64,000 bases of DNA from contig JAKJXP020000070.1 of the NCBI GenBank assembly GCA_022225965.2, positions 62,001-126,000 of the forward strand, given 5' to 3'. A program made the position numbers and the translations under genes. Each line of letters opens with the position of its first letter. Positions within the stretch are counted from its first letter, which is position 1. Under the pieces are notes generated by a model, which searched no databases, was not told the DNA's origin, and was given only the letters and a program-made list of their open reading frames with translations. Positions 37,091 to 48,249 of this stretch are shown piece by piece. This stretch comes from Diatrype stigma (taxonomy: Eukaryota; Ascomycota; Sordariomycetes; Xylariales; Diatrypaceae).

Positions 37091-37700
37091 GCTGGTAGGC
37101 TCATGGTTCGCAGATAAATGTGGTCAGAGCCTGTTCGTGGGTGACGAGGATAGTAAGCCGTTTGTGTCTGTGTGTCCGTGTGTCTGTGTGAGGGAGGTAG
37201 GTAGTTACGTGTCACAGAAACTGGGTCAACAAAGTTCAAGTATGAAGGGAGGCGGGCGTGAACTGTCGAAACATCCTCCGGGTGTTGAAAGAACAAGTAT
37301 CTACCCTGTAGTGTTTGCTGTTGGGGATGATGCATATCTGCAGCTCGAGGCTGGGGACGATCATCGCAAGCGCCAGGGGAGAAGCAAGACCCTTGCACGA
37401 ACTAAAGTTGAGCAGCTACATTAAGGTATGCATACTTCGTACATACATACATACTCAGGTAGTACCAACCCCACTATTGAATCTCGAATGCCCCGCCATT
37501 TCCATAGTTAGCACTGCATACTTTGTCATACACATGTGACTTCAAAGTTCAGCCAGGACACTCAAGAGGAGTGCTTAGGAGTACCTTGGATATCTTGATA
37601 TATTTCTCATCGCTACTGTAGATAGATTGTCGAGTTTAGTGTCTACAGGCACCCGGTACTTCTTTGGGAAACCACCCCCGATCGTCTATGCAGAAGCAAG
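37091..37700. promoter_or_regulatory. Shared promoter region between swd1 and thg1
   Basis: These 610 bases separate two divergent start codons and hold no supported gene. There are GT-rich runs (37160-37195), a CATACATACATAC run (37440-37455) and a TACTTCGTAC motif (37433-37442). No specific factor site can be assigned. Confidence 0.6.
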
Positions 37701-38790
37701 ATGGCAAACTCCAAGTCAGCTTCTATCGTGTCCAGCGCTTTGTTGTCCTGTATCTAACAATTGGTGTATAGGTACGAATATGTAAAGCGGTTCGAACAGA
37801 CTGACTATCTGCTGCCGAACACATGGGTGGTGGTCAGGATTGACGGGCGGGGCTTCACAAAGCAAGTCATCCTCAAGATGGACCTGCCGTGGAACTGGTC
37901 AGTCTAACACAGTTCGTAGGCTATGCGCCAAATACGGATTCGAGAAGCCGAATGACCGGAGGGCTTTAGACCTCATGAACGCAGCCGCGAAGGCGGTCAT
38001 GACGGAACTACCAGATATCACAATCGCATATGGGGTCAGCGATGAGTATAGCTTTGTATTTCACAGGTCGTGTGGCCTCTTCGATAGAAGGGCGAGCAAG
38101 CTGGTCTCCACGGTAGTCTCGACCTTCACGGCATATTATGTGCATATGTGGTCGAGTTATTTCCCCGATACACCCTTATCGCCACCTCTCCCAGGGTTTG
38201 ATGGGCGGGCGGTCTGCTATCCCTCCGTTCAGAACCTAAGAGATTACATGAGCTGGCGGCAAGTCGACTGCCATATCAACAATCTCTACAACACAACATT
38301 CTGGTCTCTCATCCAACTTGGGGGCATGGGGCCGAAAGACGCCGAGAAGTTCCTTGCAGTATGCTCTCCTGATCGGCTATATTTGTGACTGAATCTGATC
38401 AAAACATAGGGTACTCTCTCCGCAGAAAAGAATGAGATTTTGTTTTCAAAGTTCAATATGAACTATAACAACGAAGCCGAAATCTATAAGAAGGGCAGTG
38501 TAGTATTTCGAGATGTAAGTCTCACGTTTACCCGCTTCGAACCCCTAGCATCCTTTACTAATAGGATATAGTATGAGCTTGTCGACCCAGGGAACCAAGA
38601 TGTAGCTAAAGCAGAGGAAAGTCTGGCAGAGCCCTTGCAGCAGTCCAAGACACAGGACGAGAAAGATAAGAAAACGCGCTCGAAGGCTCGGGTCTTGGTT
38701 GAGCATTTAGATATTATCAAGGACGACTTTTGGGACAGACGACCCTGGTTGCTATCCAACAAGCCGGGGAAGATACCCAAGCAGACATAA
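37701..38790 (+). CDS. thg1: tRNA-His guanylyltransferase Thg1 (5 exons)
   Basis: Thg1 adds the extra 5' G (-1) to tRNA-His, needed for recognition by histidyl-tRNA synthetase. Exons: 37701-37714, 37772-37861, 37920-38358, 38410-38514 and 38572-38790; all phases agree and give 288 aa. Metal-binding residues are in place: D29 and G30 in RIDGRGF, and D76-E77 in GVSDEYSF. The conserved [23 protein letters not shown] and [12 protein letters not shown] blocks are also present. Intron 2 (37862-37919) starts with GCAAGT, a GC-AG intron, with CTAAC branch and TAG acceptor; no GT donor in the area gives the conserved spacing. Intron 1 uses GTCAGC and splits codon 5. The C-terminal extension after the YELVDP block is Lys/Glu rich and ends [19 protein letters not shown], as in other fungal members. 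Confidence 0.94.
37862..37919 (+). other. GC-AG intron in thg1
   Basis: The donor reads AA|GCAAGT and the acceptor TTCGTAG|G, with a CTAAC branch site 14 bases before the acceptor. Splicing gives [17 protein letters not shown], matching the family length exactly. GCAAGT is the usual context of the minor GC donors spliced by the major spliceosome. Confidence 0.85.
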
Positions 38791-39104
38791 TAATGACATG
38801 CGGTCACTCATCGCGCTGGAGGGCATAAGCCGTGATGATGCCTTAAGAGACCCATCTGGGCCAGTTCCCCCCGCGAGCAAAACTAACATTCGCCTGAAGT
38901 GAACAATGCTTGCATGTTGAATGTCACAAACCCCCTGCGCTATGCATCATAGCATATGATCGTGTAAGATCACGCCACTTTTAGACAGCTGGCAAAGAGT
39001 AGGAACTGGGTGTGTCCCCCTCAGCCAACTGAGAATGGCGAGCTAGGCTCTTTTCGTACCCCTTTGAAATAGGATACCATACTCGTGGAACACCTCAAAT
39101 CTGG
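38791..39104. other. Short intergenic between convergent thg1 and tma23
   Basis: About 310 bases between two convergent stop codons. It must hold both 3' ends; nothing else is seen. Confidence 0.7.
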
Positions 39105-39794
39105 TCACCCGCCCTTCGAGGCTCGAGCGCGCCGCTTTTCCTCTTTCCGCTTCCTCCGCGCATCCCTCCTCGCGCGGCGCTCCTCCTTGGTCTCGCCAGC
39201 CGCAGCTGCTTTCCGCTCGGCCTTCTTCGCCTTCTTCTTCTCGACCTTCTTGGCAGCGCGCCTCTCCTCCGCCTTCGCCTTCTTTTCCTTCCCCTCCTTC
39301 TTCTCCTGCCTCTGCTGTTTCCTCAGCCTCTTAGCCTCCCTCCTCGCCCTCCGCTCCTCCTTCGTCTCTTTGACTTCTCCCTCCCGTCCACCACCAGCCG
39401 TGGGCGACGCGACGCCGCTATCCGGCGGCGTCGGATACCCCAGCGTGCTCTCCACCGTGCCCTGCAGGACGCCGCCCCGTATGAACGAGGCGTACAGGCC
39501 CCGGCTTCCCGTATATTTCGCAGCGCCTTTCGTGGCGATCTTCTCGAGGGCGCCGCCGCGCAGCGTCTGCTTCATGCCGCTGCCGCCCGAGGTGTCGATG
39601 CCCTTGAGCGCCTGATCGAAGGCGTTCATCCACCACGCCTCGGCCTTGTGGTCCTTGCGGCTGCCCAGCCCCCGCCCGTCGTCGTTGCGCTTGATCAGGA
39701 TGTGGTGCGTCAGCCCGTTGCCGTCGCTCGTCGGGTGCAGCGAGTGTCCCGTCCCCCGCCATCCCTGCGAGGTGAGCAGCGCGTGGGCGTTCAT
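39105..39794 (-). CDS. tma23: Nucleolar ribosome-biogenesis protein, Tma23-like
   Basis: A single-exon 229-aa protein. The N-terminus MNAHALLTSQGWRGTGHSLH is a G-patch-like opening, followed by HHILIKRNDDGRGLGSRKDH and EAWWMNAFDQALKGID, the order found in yeast Tma23, a nucleolar protein linked to ribosome assembly. The last 90 residues are an almost uninterrupted Lys/Arg/Glu/Ala helix with many KKAKK and RRARR motifs, suitable for nucleolar localisation and RNA binding. The ATG at 39794 is chosen because MNAHALL aligns with the start of this family. The gene is convergent with thg1 and faces away from gup1. Confidence 0.85.
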   Translation of the reverse strand: MNAHALLTSQGWRGTGHSLHPTSDGNGLTHHILIKRNDDGRGLGSRKDHKAEAWWMNAFDQALKGIDTSGGSGMKQTLRGGALEKIATKGAAKYTGSRGLYASFIRGGVLQGTVESTLGYPTPPDSGVASPTAGGGREGEVKETKEERRARREAKRLRKQQRQEKKEGKEKKAKAEERRAAKKVEKKKAKKAERKAAAAGETKEERRARRDARRKRKEEKRRARASKGG

Positions 39795-41317
39795 GCGGGC
39801 GGGTGTGTGTATGTGCGTACGAGATGAGTTTTTGCTGCTTCTTCTTCTTTTCTGGCAGCCTTTTCTGCGGAGGAGGCCTTTGTAGTCGGTTGGCTGGTTG
39901 GTGACTCAGGGGGTGGATGCGGATAATCTTAGAGTAGGAGAGTTGGCAGCTTCGAGGATTGAGTGTCGTAGGCCGGGTATATATTGGTAGTGAGTAGGTG
40001 ACCTTTGATGTGGTTTATTTCTTGTGTCGTGATTCCTGTATCTTGATGTATCTTGATAAATGAGCTTCAGATTGTTCGATGTTCTGCACTTATCAAAAAA
40101 ATTGAGTGGAGACAGGCGCGGTGCTAAGGTAACCCCCCAATTTTCGGGCGCTAACAATAATAAGTGGATAGGACAATCGTTCAGCAACTCCCACTTACAT
40201 ACGTCTCCAGCCTAAGGTATATACATTCATGACATTCATGATTACTTAGAGCATGTTCTCACGTTCTCTACATGGCAGTCAAGAGTCAATAGCACCTGTC
40301 AAATTTCCTTGGTCTATATGCCTTAAGAACTGAGGCATTTCATATATCGGTTTTACCTCCCACAGATCAGAGGGTTGACCCGAAGGCTATACTTATGGTC
40401 AGAAAGTATCACACGGAAAACAGTAGCTGAAGGCATTTGAACTACTTCGTACTACGTAATGTCCAGCCAATGGCTTTCAGTATATCTTGAGCGCTCTTCC
40501 CCTTTGAGCTCTCCACTCTGCCTCGAATATCATGAGCATAGTAGGGTGTGACAGTGTATTCTTCAAATCCATTAAGAGATATATATGTTGTTTGGTTTCG
40601 TCACTGCAGGAAAACATACCTCTCATGGTTCCCCTCCCTATCCCCCTGTATTCTGTCGCTTACTCAAACTAATATCCATCCATGTGAAAGCATCACTCGA
40701 TCACCAAGGCGAACGGCTAACACCCGGCATATGAATTATCAGCTAGGGACGAATGTGCGGGCTTACCTCCCTTGACACAGGAACAAAGATGGCGTAAAAT
40801 ACCCAAGGTCAAGATTATGAATTCGGGGGAAGCGGCCACTATAAGACCGGATTTCCCCTCCCACCCAGCACGGCAGCCCGCGTTCACGGGTTGAGTGCCG
40901 GAACTTTGAGCAGAAACAAGGGTCTGGTTAGCCTGCCCAGGCGGTTAGGCGAAACTTTGGCGCTAACGCAAGGCCCAACATGCACCTGCCGGGAGCGTGT
41001 CTGCTCAGACCCACCGCACCGATGGGCGATCCAATGTCGCAACATCGAATCCTAATCAGGGGAGGCCTAAGCACCTAACGTAATAGGGCTCCATCAAATT
41101 GGCACCTTCAGATTCAAGAGCTGCGCGTTGCCTACACAGCGAGTCGTGCGTCTGCCAACATTGAAGTGAAGGCTACTTTCACAGCTTCATTATCGTTATA
41201 CTTACTATAGATTCCCAATGTGTTGATCTTGTCTACGTGCGCTCTGTTATAGAAGCGATCTACCGTTTCACTTTTTCTTCTTTCCTTCTTTTTCCTCCTC
41301 CTTTTCCCTTTTCCACG
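39795..41317. other. Divergent promoter region of tma23 and gup1
   Basis: No gene is supported. The last 55 bases before the gup1 start (about 41263-41317) form a nearly pure C/T tract, typical of leaders of constitutive fungal genes. The remainder is unremarkable. Confidence 0.6.
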
Positions 41318-43554
41318 ATGGGCGCCCTCTCCTACTTCCGAAAGATCTATAACATCGACACGCTCGATACGCGTTTCACGACCCCGTCCACCGTCCCCTA
41401 CAAGACCGTCATAGAATCTCGTGATGATTCCGCCGCCGCCAGCAGGGAGAGGGCCGCGAAATGGAATGTCCGGACGCCGCCGCCGTCGAGATGGAAAACC
41501 CCCGAGTTCTATCTCTGGTACCTGATCTTCTTCCCGGCATTTCCGGCTATGTACTGGGTAATCTACACGGCCTCAAGAGGTAGGCCACATGAACCTTTGC
41601 AACTAGCATTGTCCTGCAGAAACGCGGCCGTTGACCAGTCTCGTAGCCGACCATCCCGGTTATAGCCGATATCAACACCTCCTCTCCCCGGGATGGATCC
41701 CGGGCCGCAAGATGGTGAGCATTGTCCCTATAGCCACCTGTATCGGTTTATATAAAAGCCGGACACTTACGAAGCCAATAGGACAATACTGATTCGCAGT
41801 ATCGTACATTCCGAAGTAATATGCCGTCCATGATAGCTCTCCTCATATTCCACCCGCTTCTCCGTCGCTTATACAACGCCGTCGTACACCGGGTCAACTC
41901 GGCAAAAGAATCAGTCCGGCCGACGCTAGAAGAGGCCGAGCAGAGGCTTAACCAGCGCCTATCTTTTGACTTCGGCTTCGCCATCATCTTCCTCCTTGCG
42001 CTGCATGGCATCTCGGCCTTCAAGGTGCTCGCGATCATATATGTCAATTTCCAGATCGCGACCGCGCTGCCACGGAAGTCGGTACCGGTGGCCACCTGGA
42101 TTTTCAACGTCGGCATCTTGTTCACGAACGACATATACAAGGGATATAGGCTTGGGGATATGGCCGCTTGGATAACCAACAGCCCCTCGCAGCCGTCTCT
42201 CGTGGGCGCGGGGTCCGCGCTCGTGGCATGGGGCAGGTGGCTCGACAGCTACGGCGGGATCATGAGCCGCTGGGAGATCCTGTTCAACCTTACCGTGCTG
42301 CGCATGATCAGCTTCAACCTGGATTACTATTGGAGCTTGGATCGCAGAAGCTACAGCCCCCTCGAGGTGAGACGGCAACCCTGGCTACGGCCGCGCTCGT
42401 GATGTGCCTCTCCCCCACACATAGCGCGGGGGGCAAACGAGATATGAGATATGATAATTAAAGATGGCTAATGCTTCTAAGAAGAAACAGCTAGACCCCT
42501 CGTCGCTGAGCGAGCGCGACCGCATCACCACCCCGGCACCGTCGGCGGACTACTCGTTCCGGAACTTCGTCGCCTACGCCGTGTACGCGCCGCTGTACCT
42601 GACGGGGCCGATCCTCACGTTCAACGACTACGTGTCGCAGTGCCGGTACCGGCCGGCGAGCATCGAGGGCCCGCGCACGGTGCGCTACGCGGTGCGGTGG
42701 GCGCTCTGCCTGCTCGTGATGGAGGTGACGCTGCACTTCAACTACGTGCAGGCGATCGCGAAGGCGCGGCCCGACTGGGGCCTGTACTCGGGCGCGCAGC
42801 TGGTGCTGCTCTCGTACTTCAACCTGCACGTGATCTGGCTCAAGCTGCTGCTGCCCTGGCGCTTCTTCCGGCTCTGGGCGCTGGCCGACGGCGTCGACCC
42901 GCCCGAGAACATGGTGCGCTGCGTCAGCGACAACTACAGCACGCTGTCGTTCTGGCGCTCCTGGCACCGCAGCTTCTACCGCTGGTCGCTGCGCTACATC
43001 TACGTGCCCCTGGGCGGCTCCGACTTCCGCGGCTGGGCCGCCGCCGCCCGCTCCGTCGCCACCTACGTCCTCGTCTTCACCTTCGTCGCCGTCTGGCACG
43101 ACGTCGAGCTGCGCCTGCTCGTCTGGGGCTGGCTCATCGTCCTCTTCATGCTGCCCGAGATGATCGCCAGCTACCTGTTCCCCCGGCGCGGCGGCGGCGA
43201 CCAGCCTCGCCCGCTCGCCGCCCGCCTCATCGCCGGGCTCGGCGGCCTCTTCAACATCTGGATGATGATGACCGCCAACCTCGTCGGCTTCGCCTTTGGC
43301 GTCGACGGCCTGAAGAGCATCATCGTCGGCATCTTCGGCGATTTCTCCGGTAAGCTTAGCTTTTTCTTGTTGTTTTCCCGGTGATGGTGGTGGTAGCAGT
43401 GGTTCCAGCTGTGGTAGTTGCTAATTTCGCTTCGCTTGCGCCAATAGGTCCTTTGTTCGTCTTCGCGTTGTCCACCTACCTGTTCGCGGGACTTCAGATC
43501 ATGTTCGAGGTCAGGGAGGCCGAGAAGCGTAGGGGCATCGACTTGAAATGTTAA
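41318..43554 (+). CDS. gup1: MBOAT-family O-acyltransferase Gup1 (5 exons)
   Basis: Gup1 is an endoplasmic-reticulum membrane O-acyltransferase; in yeast it remodels the lipid of GPI anchors, and it was first named for effects on glycerol uptake. Exons: 41318-41579, 41647-41714, 41782-42366, 42482-43349 and 43448-43554, all in phase, 629 aa. The first intron could also end at 41619, which would add nine residues, but the 41646 acceptor gives the family spacing between the first membrane segment and the GWIPGRK loop. Features: an N-terminal hydrophilic region, about ten hydrophobic segments, RKMDNTDSQYRTFRSN, the MBOAT core SFWRSWHRSFYRW with conserved H467, and a second H511 in VAVWHD. The C-terminus ends in a charged EVREAEKRRG tail. 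Third-position GC is very high in exon 4, unlike the flanking DNA. Confidence 0.95.
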
Positions 43555-46500
43555 AAACGCTGGTTATGCATACTTCGTGAGTATGAACGTTGTTTTGCAC
43601 CACGTAAGGAAATCACTGCGAATACCTTTTGTATAACAAAGGGAAAGATAAAAAATAATATAACATAATCATCTAAGACATATTCATCCACAATCTACGT
43701 TGATAAGATATGCTGCTTTATATGGTGAGAGTAGGTGTTTTTATTTTATCATATTTTTTCTCCCCCTTTTTCATCGCATGCCATCCCCCAGCTTCTCGAA
43801 AGTTTCATCCAACTATAGGTAAATCTTGGGTGGCATTGCTGAAGGCCCAGCCAATCTCACAACAAGTCACGTCTGTAGTACTTCCGAGGCAATGCGAGCT
43901 GTGAACTAGAACTTCCTCTCCTATTCATACTAACACTGCCTTCGGTAAAAGTCCCATTACCACCGTCACAGAGACTTGATTCAGTTGGTCAGAGAAGCCC
44001 TAGTTATCTACTTCATTGGAGGTATGCGTAGATTTCCCAAAAGTATAATAGAGGCTAGGTAAGGGGGCACCCGGGTTGCTAGCAGAGATCCCTCGATTTG
44101 CGTCTTGAGAAGGCGGACGGAGTTCTACACCGAATACAATACCCACTCAGTCCGGAGTTTGCAACCAGGCCGGCGTGGTTCGGCCTCACGGAAAGCATGA
44201 ACCCCACCGCCTGCCTCCCCGGATGACACGAATATTGTTTCTACTAGCCCAACATCGATCGCCTGCGACAAACCGTGTGATAGCAGCAACCCGGTGTACC
44301 CTGCATATTTAATGACTGCCGAACCCTTCAACATGTATCAAATGCTCGAAAGCGAGAAGCATATACAATCCATCCATTTGTAGCAGAACGAACATGGCGA
44401 GTCAACGAACGAGGCTGGCGCGGGTTCAGAAACGCAATGTTGAACGGGTCACCATTGTCATCCTGGAAGAGCACTGCTACTATGCAAACCAACCATTATC
44501 CTGACGATACCTAGGTGGGCCCATATCAAGTCTCTTTTTCCTTTTCTTTTTTCTTTTCCCTATTTCACCTGTTCCACCCACACCCGACGCGGGCGTGAGC
44601 TAGAAGCGGAGCCGTGGCCGGGCTCGCTCCGGGCCTTTTTTGGCCCCCACATGGAATCTCCGAATAGCACCTCTTTAGTGTCATGTTCTGCATGCGAAGA
44701 AAAACGAAGAAATTAGCTAGTCAGGGGCTTCTCTCTCTCTCTCTCCGCTTGCTCGCCGCGTGGGCCGCACAGCAGGTAGTTAATGGGAACATCCCGCCCA
44801 CGCAGCCACCAAGACTCGATAGTACCCGCGCGAAGTGGCGGTGGAACCTGATCAGTGGATTGCTTAAGTTAAGTAATATGTAGGTAGTCGAGAACACTTC
44901 CAGCTGGTTTAAAGGCAGAATTGGCGCTTTATTGCCCGCGATGCTTATCATTTAATTGCTTTTTATAGCCTTTGTTGGGACTGCTATTGACCGTATACAC
45001 AGGTAGACTATGCTAACCCTACATTAGCCTGCCCGTTGGCCACCGCCAACGTAAAGAAGGAGATGCGGGAGTACCTATCTGACCTACCTAACCGCAATCT
45101 CAGGGGTTTTTGGCATGGAGATTCCACGTCAGGTGCTTGCAATGTTGCTAGCGAGGCGGGTAGGTAGGCAGCTTATTAGGGCGCGTGCTGTATCATATCC
45201 TCCTCTCCCTTATCATATGCCCGATGTTTGTCTAGACTCGGGCTCGAGCGAAGGAGTTTGCCTATTGGCACGGGCAAGCGAGGAATCCACCGAGGATCGC
45301 CTCCGGATATTCCGACACGGGGGGCTGGGAGGGCCTCGGGATCGAGCGAGGACTCGCTTCTTGAGATCGTGGCGGCCGAAGTGGCGTAACGTATACTAAG
45401 ACCATTACAGGAGTCGGAGATATCAGATGACCGAGACACGCAGCGCCGCGGATGGACCCAAAAGCCTCCCGAGAGACCGGCTAGAACACATGTCTGAGGC
45501 CTTCTCTCGACGCCGGTTTTGCCTTATTGTTCTTTCGGCGAGTAAGGCGGGACCGTGTGCAACGGGACCCCAGTCGAACTACTGCCCTCTCCCGGTTCTG
45601 TTTCCCAGGTATGAGACAGAAACCGGTCTGCCGGCTTGCAGAGGCGAACCTCGCAGCAGCTCACGCTTCCTGTATCGCTGCAAATGCGGATACGAGCTGA
45701 TCCTGGTTCGAATGTGATCTCAAAGAACCTATGATCTAGCTTAGATCCATGTTCAGGGCTAGGTTGAGCAGGACATATCGAACAGTTTTGGGGTACGGCA
45801 GCAACACTTCAACGAGACTTCTCCCCCTGTGCTAGCTGCATCGTTTCTCGCCCAGCCTGCAGGGAATTGCTTCTCCTAGTATATACATGCTGAACGATTC
45901 GAGGTTTGTCATATCAAGCAGAAGCAGACCTGTTGGCAGGAATAACGTTAGGGCACTGTTTAGCTGACTGTTGCCGTTGAAACCTGTTTCAAGATGCGTC
46001 GCTGATGCAACGTCTTTCTGTTGCGGATGCGATGCGCTCTCCCTGCCACCTATAAGCTGTAGAGATAAATATATTCCCACATAAACAGGGAGGAACAATG
46101 TCAGATTGAGACTTGAAAACCGAGCGGTTTGTAAACTTGGCACCGATCCTCCTACAGTCGTACATACTGACTCTAGGTAGCTACAGATCCTAGGAGCCTG
46201 ACAACCGCAACATAAGGGGTTTTCGATACGATTCAGCTAAGCGAGGAGGAGTTGACCCTGGCCGCATAGCCGTGCAATATCTTTGCAATGTCTTCTGCTA
46301 GGCATGGAGGAAGTCAGCGTGAAGGAGTATGACGGTTTTATGGTGGTGTATTTTGCATGGCTGAGCCAGTAGGTATTGCGTAAATACTAGGTATAAATAC
46401 TAGGTATTATGTACGTAGGTAGGTAGACTGGTAACAACCTTGAAGCTAGACGTATTGTACCAGCCGCTGCAAGGCACCGGACGCCGCATAAGACAACCTT

Positions 46501-47127
46501 GGAAGGAAGATTCTCAATTTGGAACTGACCGACTTAGTGGCTTAAGTTGGACGTAGTAGCACTTCATGTTGGGCAACTGCAACTGTTTTAGCCGCCGACT
46601 ATACACAGTAGGTTGTAGGTATGCAACTACATGTATGTACAGTACTTACGTAGTCTACCTAGGTAGGTAAGTTGGAGTAGTTAAGCCCCAGTTCTGCTAG
46701 GTGCCTACCTAGTCGTGTAAGATAGGTATTGGATACCTAGGTAGGCAAGTAGGTAATGTATTAGGTCGCACAAGCATATTCCAATGAAGGGGCATATGCC
46801 TCACCGCATTCCTTACATGTGACAGAATTTCGGATGTAGATGATCAGAGATATCATCTGGCATCGGACATCGAGCATCTGGCATCTGACACCACCTCCAT
46901 ATTATTAGCAGTGCCAACCAGGGGAACGGCCTCGCAAGAATCTCAGGGTTGATGGTGGTTGAGGTGTTTGAGGCAGGTATTGTATGCACGTACATAGGTG
47001 GTACACACTTCACAAACTTCACAAACTTTACAAACCTCAGGACATCCTTCAGGACACCCCCGACCCCCCTTCCGCCCCTGGTAGTGGAAAACGAAAAGCA
47101 CCCCCACTAACGGGAAAGACCCCACTA

Positions 47128-47176
47128 AGCTGGCCTAAGGAGCTGAGCTCAATAAGACGCTCAGTTTAGGCCAGCT
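47128..47176. repeat. Near-perfect hairpin (17 paired bases)
   Basis: AGCTGGCCTAA (47128-47138) pairs perfectly with TTAGGCCAGCT (47166-47176). Inside it CTGAGC (47143-47148) pairs with GCTCAG (47159-47164), with a 4-versus-1 bulge and a 10-base loop. It could be a terminator-like or cruciform element or a remnant of a mobile element. There is no neighbouring gene to tie it to. Confidence 0.7.
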
Positions 47177-48174
47177 GCCCGAGACTCAACCATACCCGAA
47201 ACGAGTTGAGCTCTCAAGCCCGAGTGCTAGGCTGTCGCTAGCAGTCCTGCCAGCCTGCCAGCGTGCTGGAATAGGAATGCAATTAATTATTTAGAGCCTC
47301 ATTGTTTGATTATCGACCTACTAATTATGCTTCTAATGATGTACCTAGCTGTAGTTTAGCTGGCTAGTAGGTTGTATTTACATAGGTACCTAGTACGAAG
47401 CCCAGTCGTCAGTCCCTTGAGTAGGTACATCCCTTACCTCCCCTTTTTCGGCGTCTGTCTATATGGGCTGCATATGTGTGGTTACCAACTTACCAGTGCG
47501 GTTACCGTTGCGGTTGCGGGTAACACGGACGAGGATTGGTCGGCAGGTATTGTAACCACATGCAGGTAATCAGGGACCTATGTAAGTGTAACTAACGTGC
47601 CCATCGATGCGATCCATCATCCATCACCCATCACCCATCACCCAGCATCCATATCCATGGCTGTCATGGGTGCCATGGATGCGATGCGATGGAACGCGGC
47701 CGGGGGAAACTATCGATTTCGATTTCCTTTACCGCGCAACCGACCGCCGACCCGAGCCAACCCTGGCCAGTCCTGGAAAGGGAACAGGGCGCTGGGCACG
47801 TTCTAGATCCACCTGCTGTAGTCCCTCATACCCCTGCATACTACATCGTTAGATAGATATGTACTACTATGGTAGTTACAGCGCCCAAGCCCCCAGAGTC
47901 CAAGACCCCCAAGACTCCCAAGACTCCCAAGACTCCCCAAGACGCCCAAAAGCGACGATGCGTGGCCAGGGTGCCAGGATGCCAGGCCGCCAGGGATCCA
48001 GGCCGCCAGCATGCTGGGATAAGCACCGTGGCGCCAGGCGGGAAAGGGCCGTAGTAGGATCTGTGCTGACGAGTTCCGTTCCTCGAAGTACATACATACT
48101 AGTACATACATACCTACCTACCTAGGTAGGTATATGTAGTTGCCCTCATCTGTAGCTCACCTGCAAGCCGTGCT

Positions 48175-48249
48175 GTGAGTGGTGAGTGGTGAGTGGTAAG
48201 TGGTAAGTGGTAAGTGGTGAATGGTGAATGGTGACTGGCGACTGGCGAT
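48175..48249. repeat. GTGAGTG / GTAAGTG heptamer repeat
   Basis: About ten imperfect 7-base units that drift from GTGAGTG through GTAAGTG to GTGAATG and GCGACTG, which suggests successive slippage. It lies outside genes. Confidence 0.85.

Noticed and set aside
41580..41619. Alternative 40-base first intron of gup1
   Set aside because: It keeps the frame but adds nine residues to a loop of conserved length, and the intron would be too short; the acceptor at 41646 fits better.
42491..43384. Long frames on both strands over gup1 exon 4
   Set aside because: Only the plus-strand frame carries the MBOAT motifs; the others are Arg/His/Ala-rich shadows caused by very high third-position GC.
45832..46143. 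103-codon minus-strand frame with two hydrophobic stretches
   Set aside because: It could suggest a small membrane protein, but codon use, start context and similarity give no support, and frames of this length are expected by chance.
47869..48054. Lys-Thr-Pro repeat frame and its antisense Gly-Leu repeat frame
   Set aside because: Both come from the CCCAAGACT minisatellite; there is no flanking coding sequence or conserved domain.
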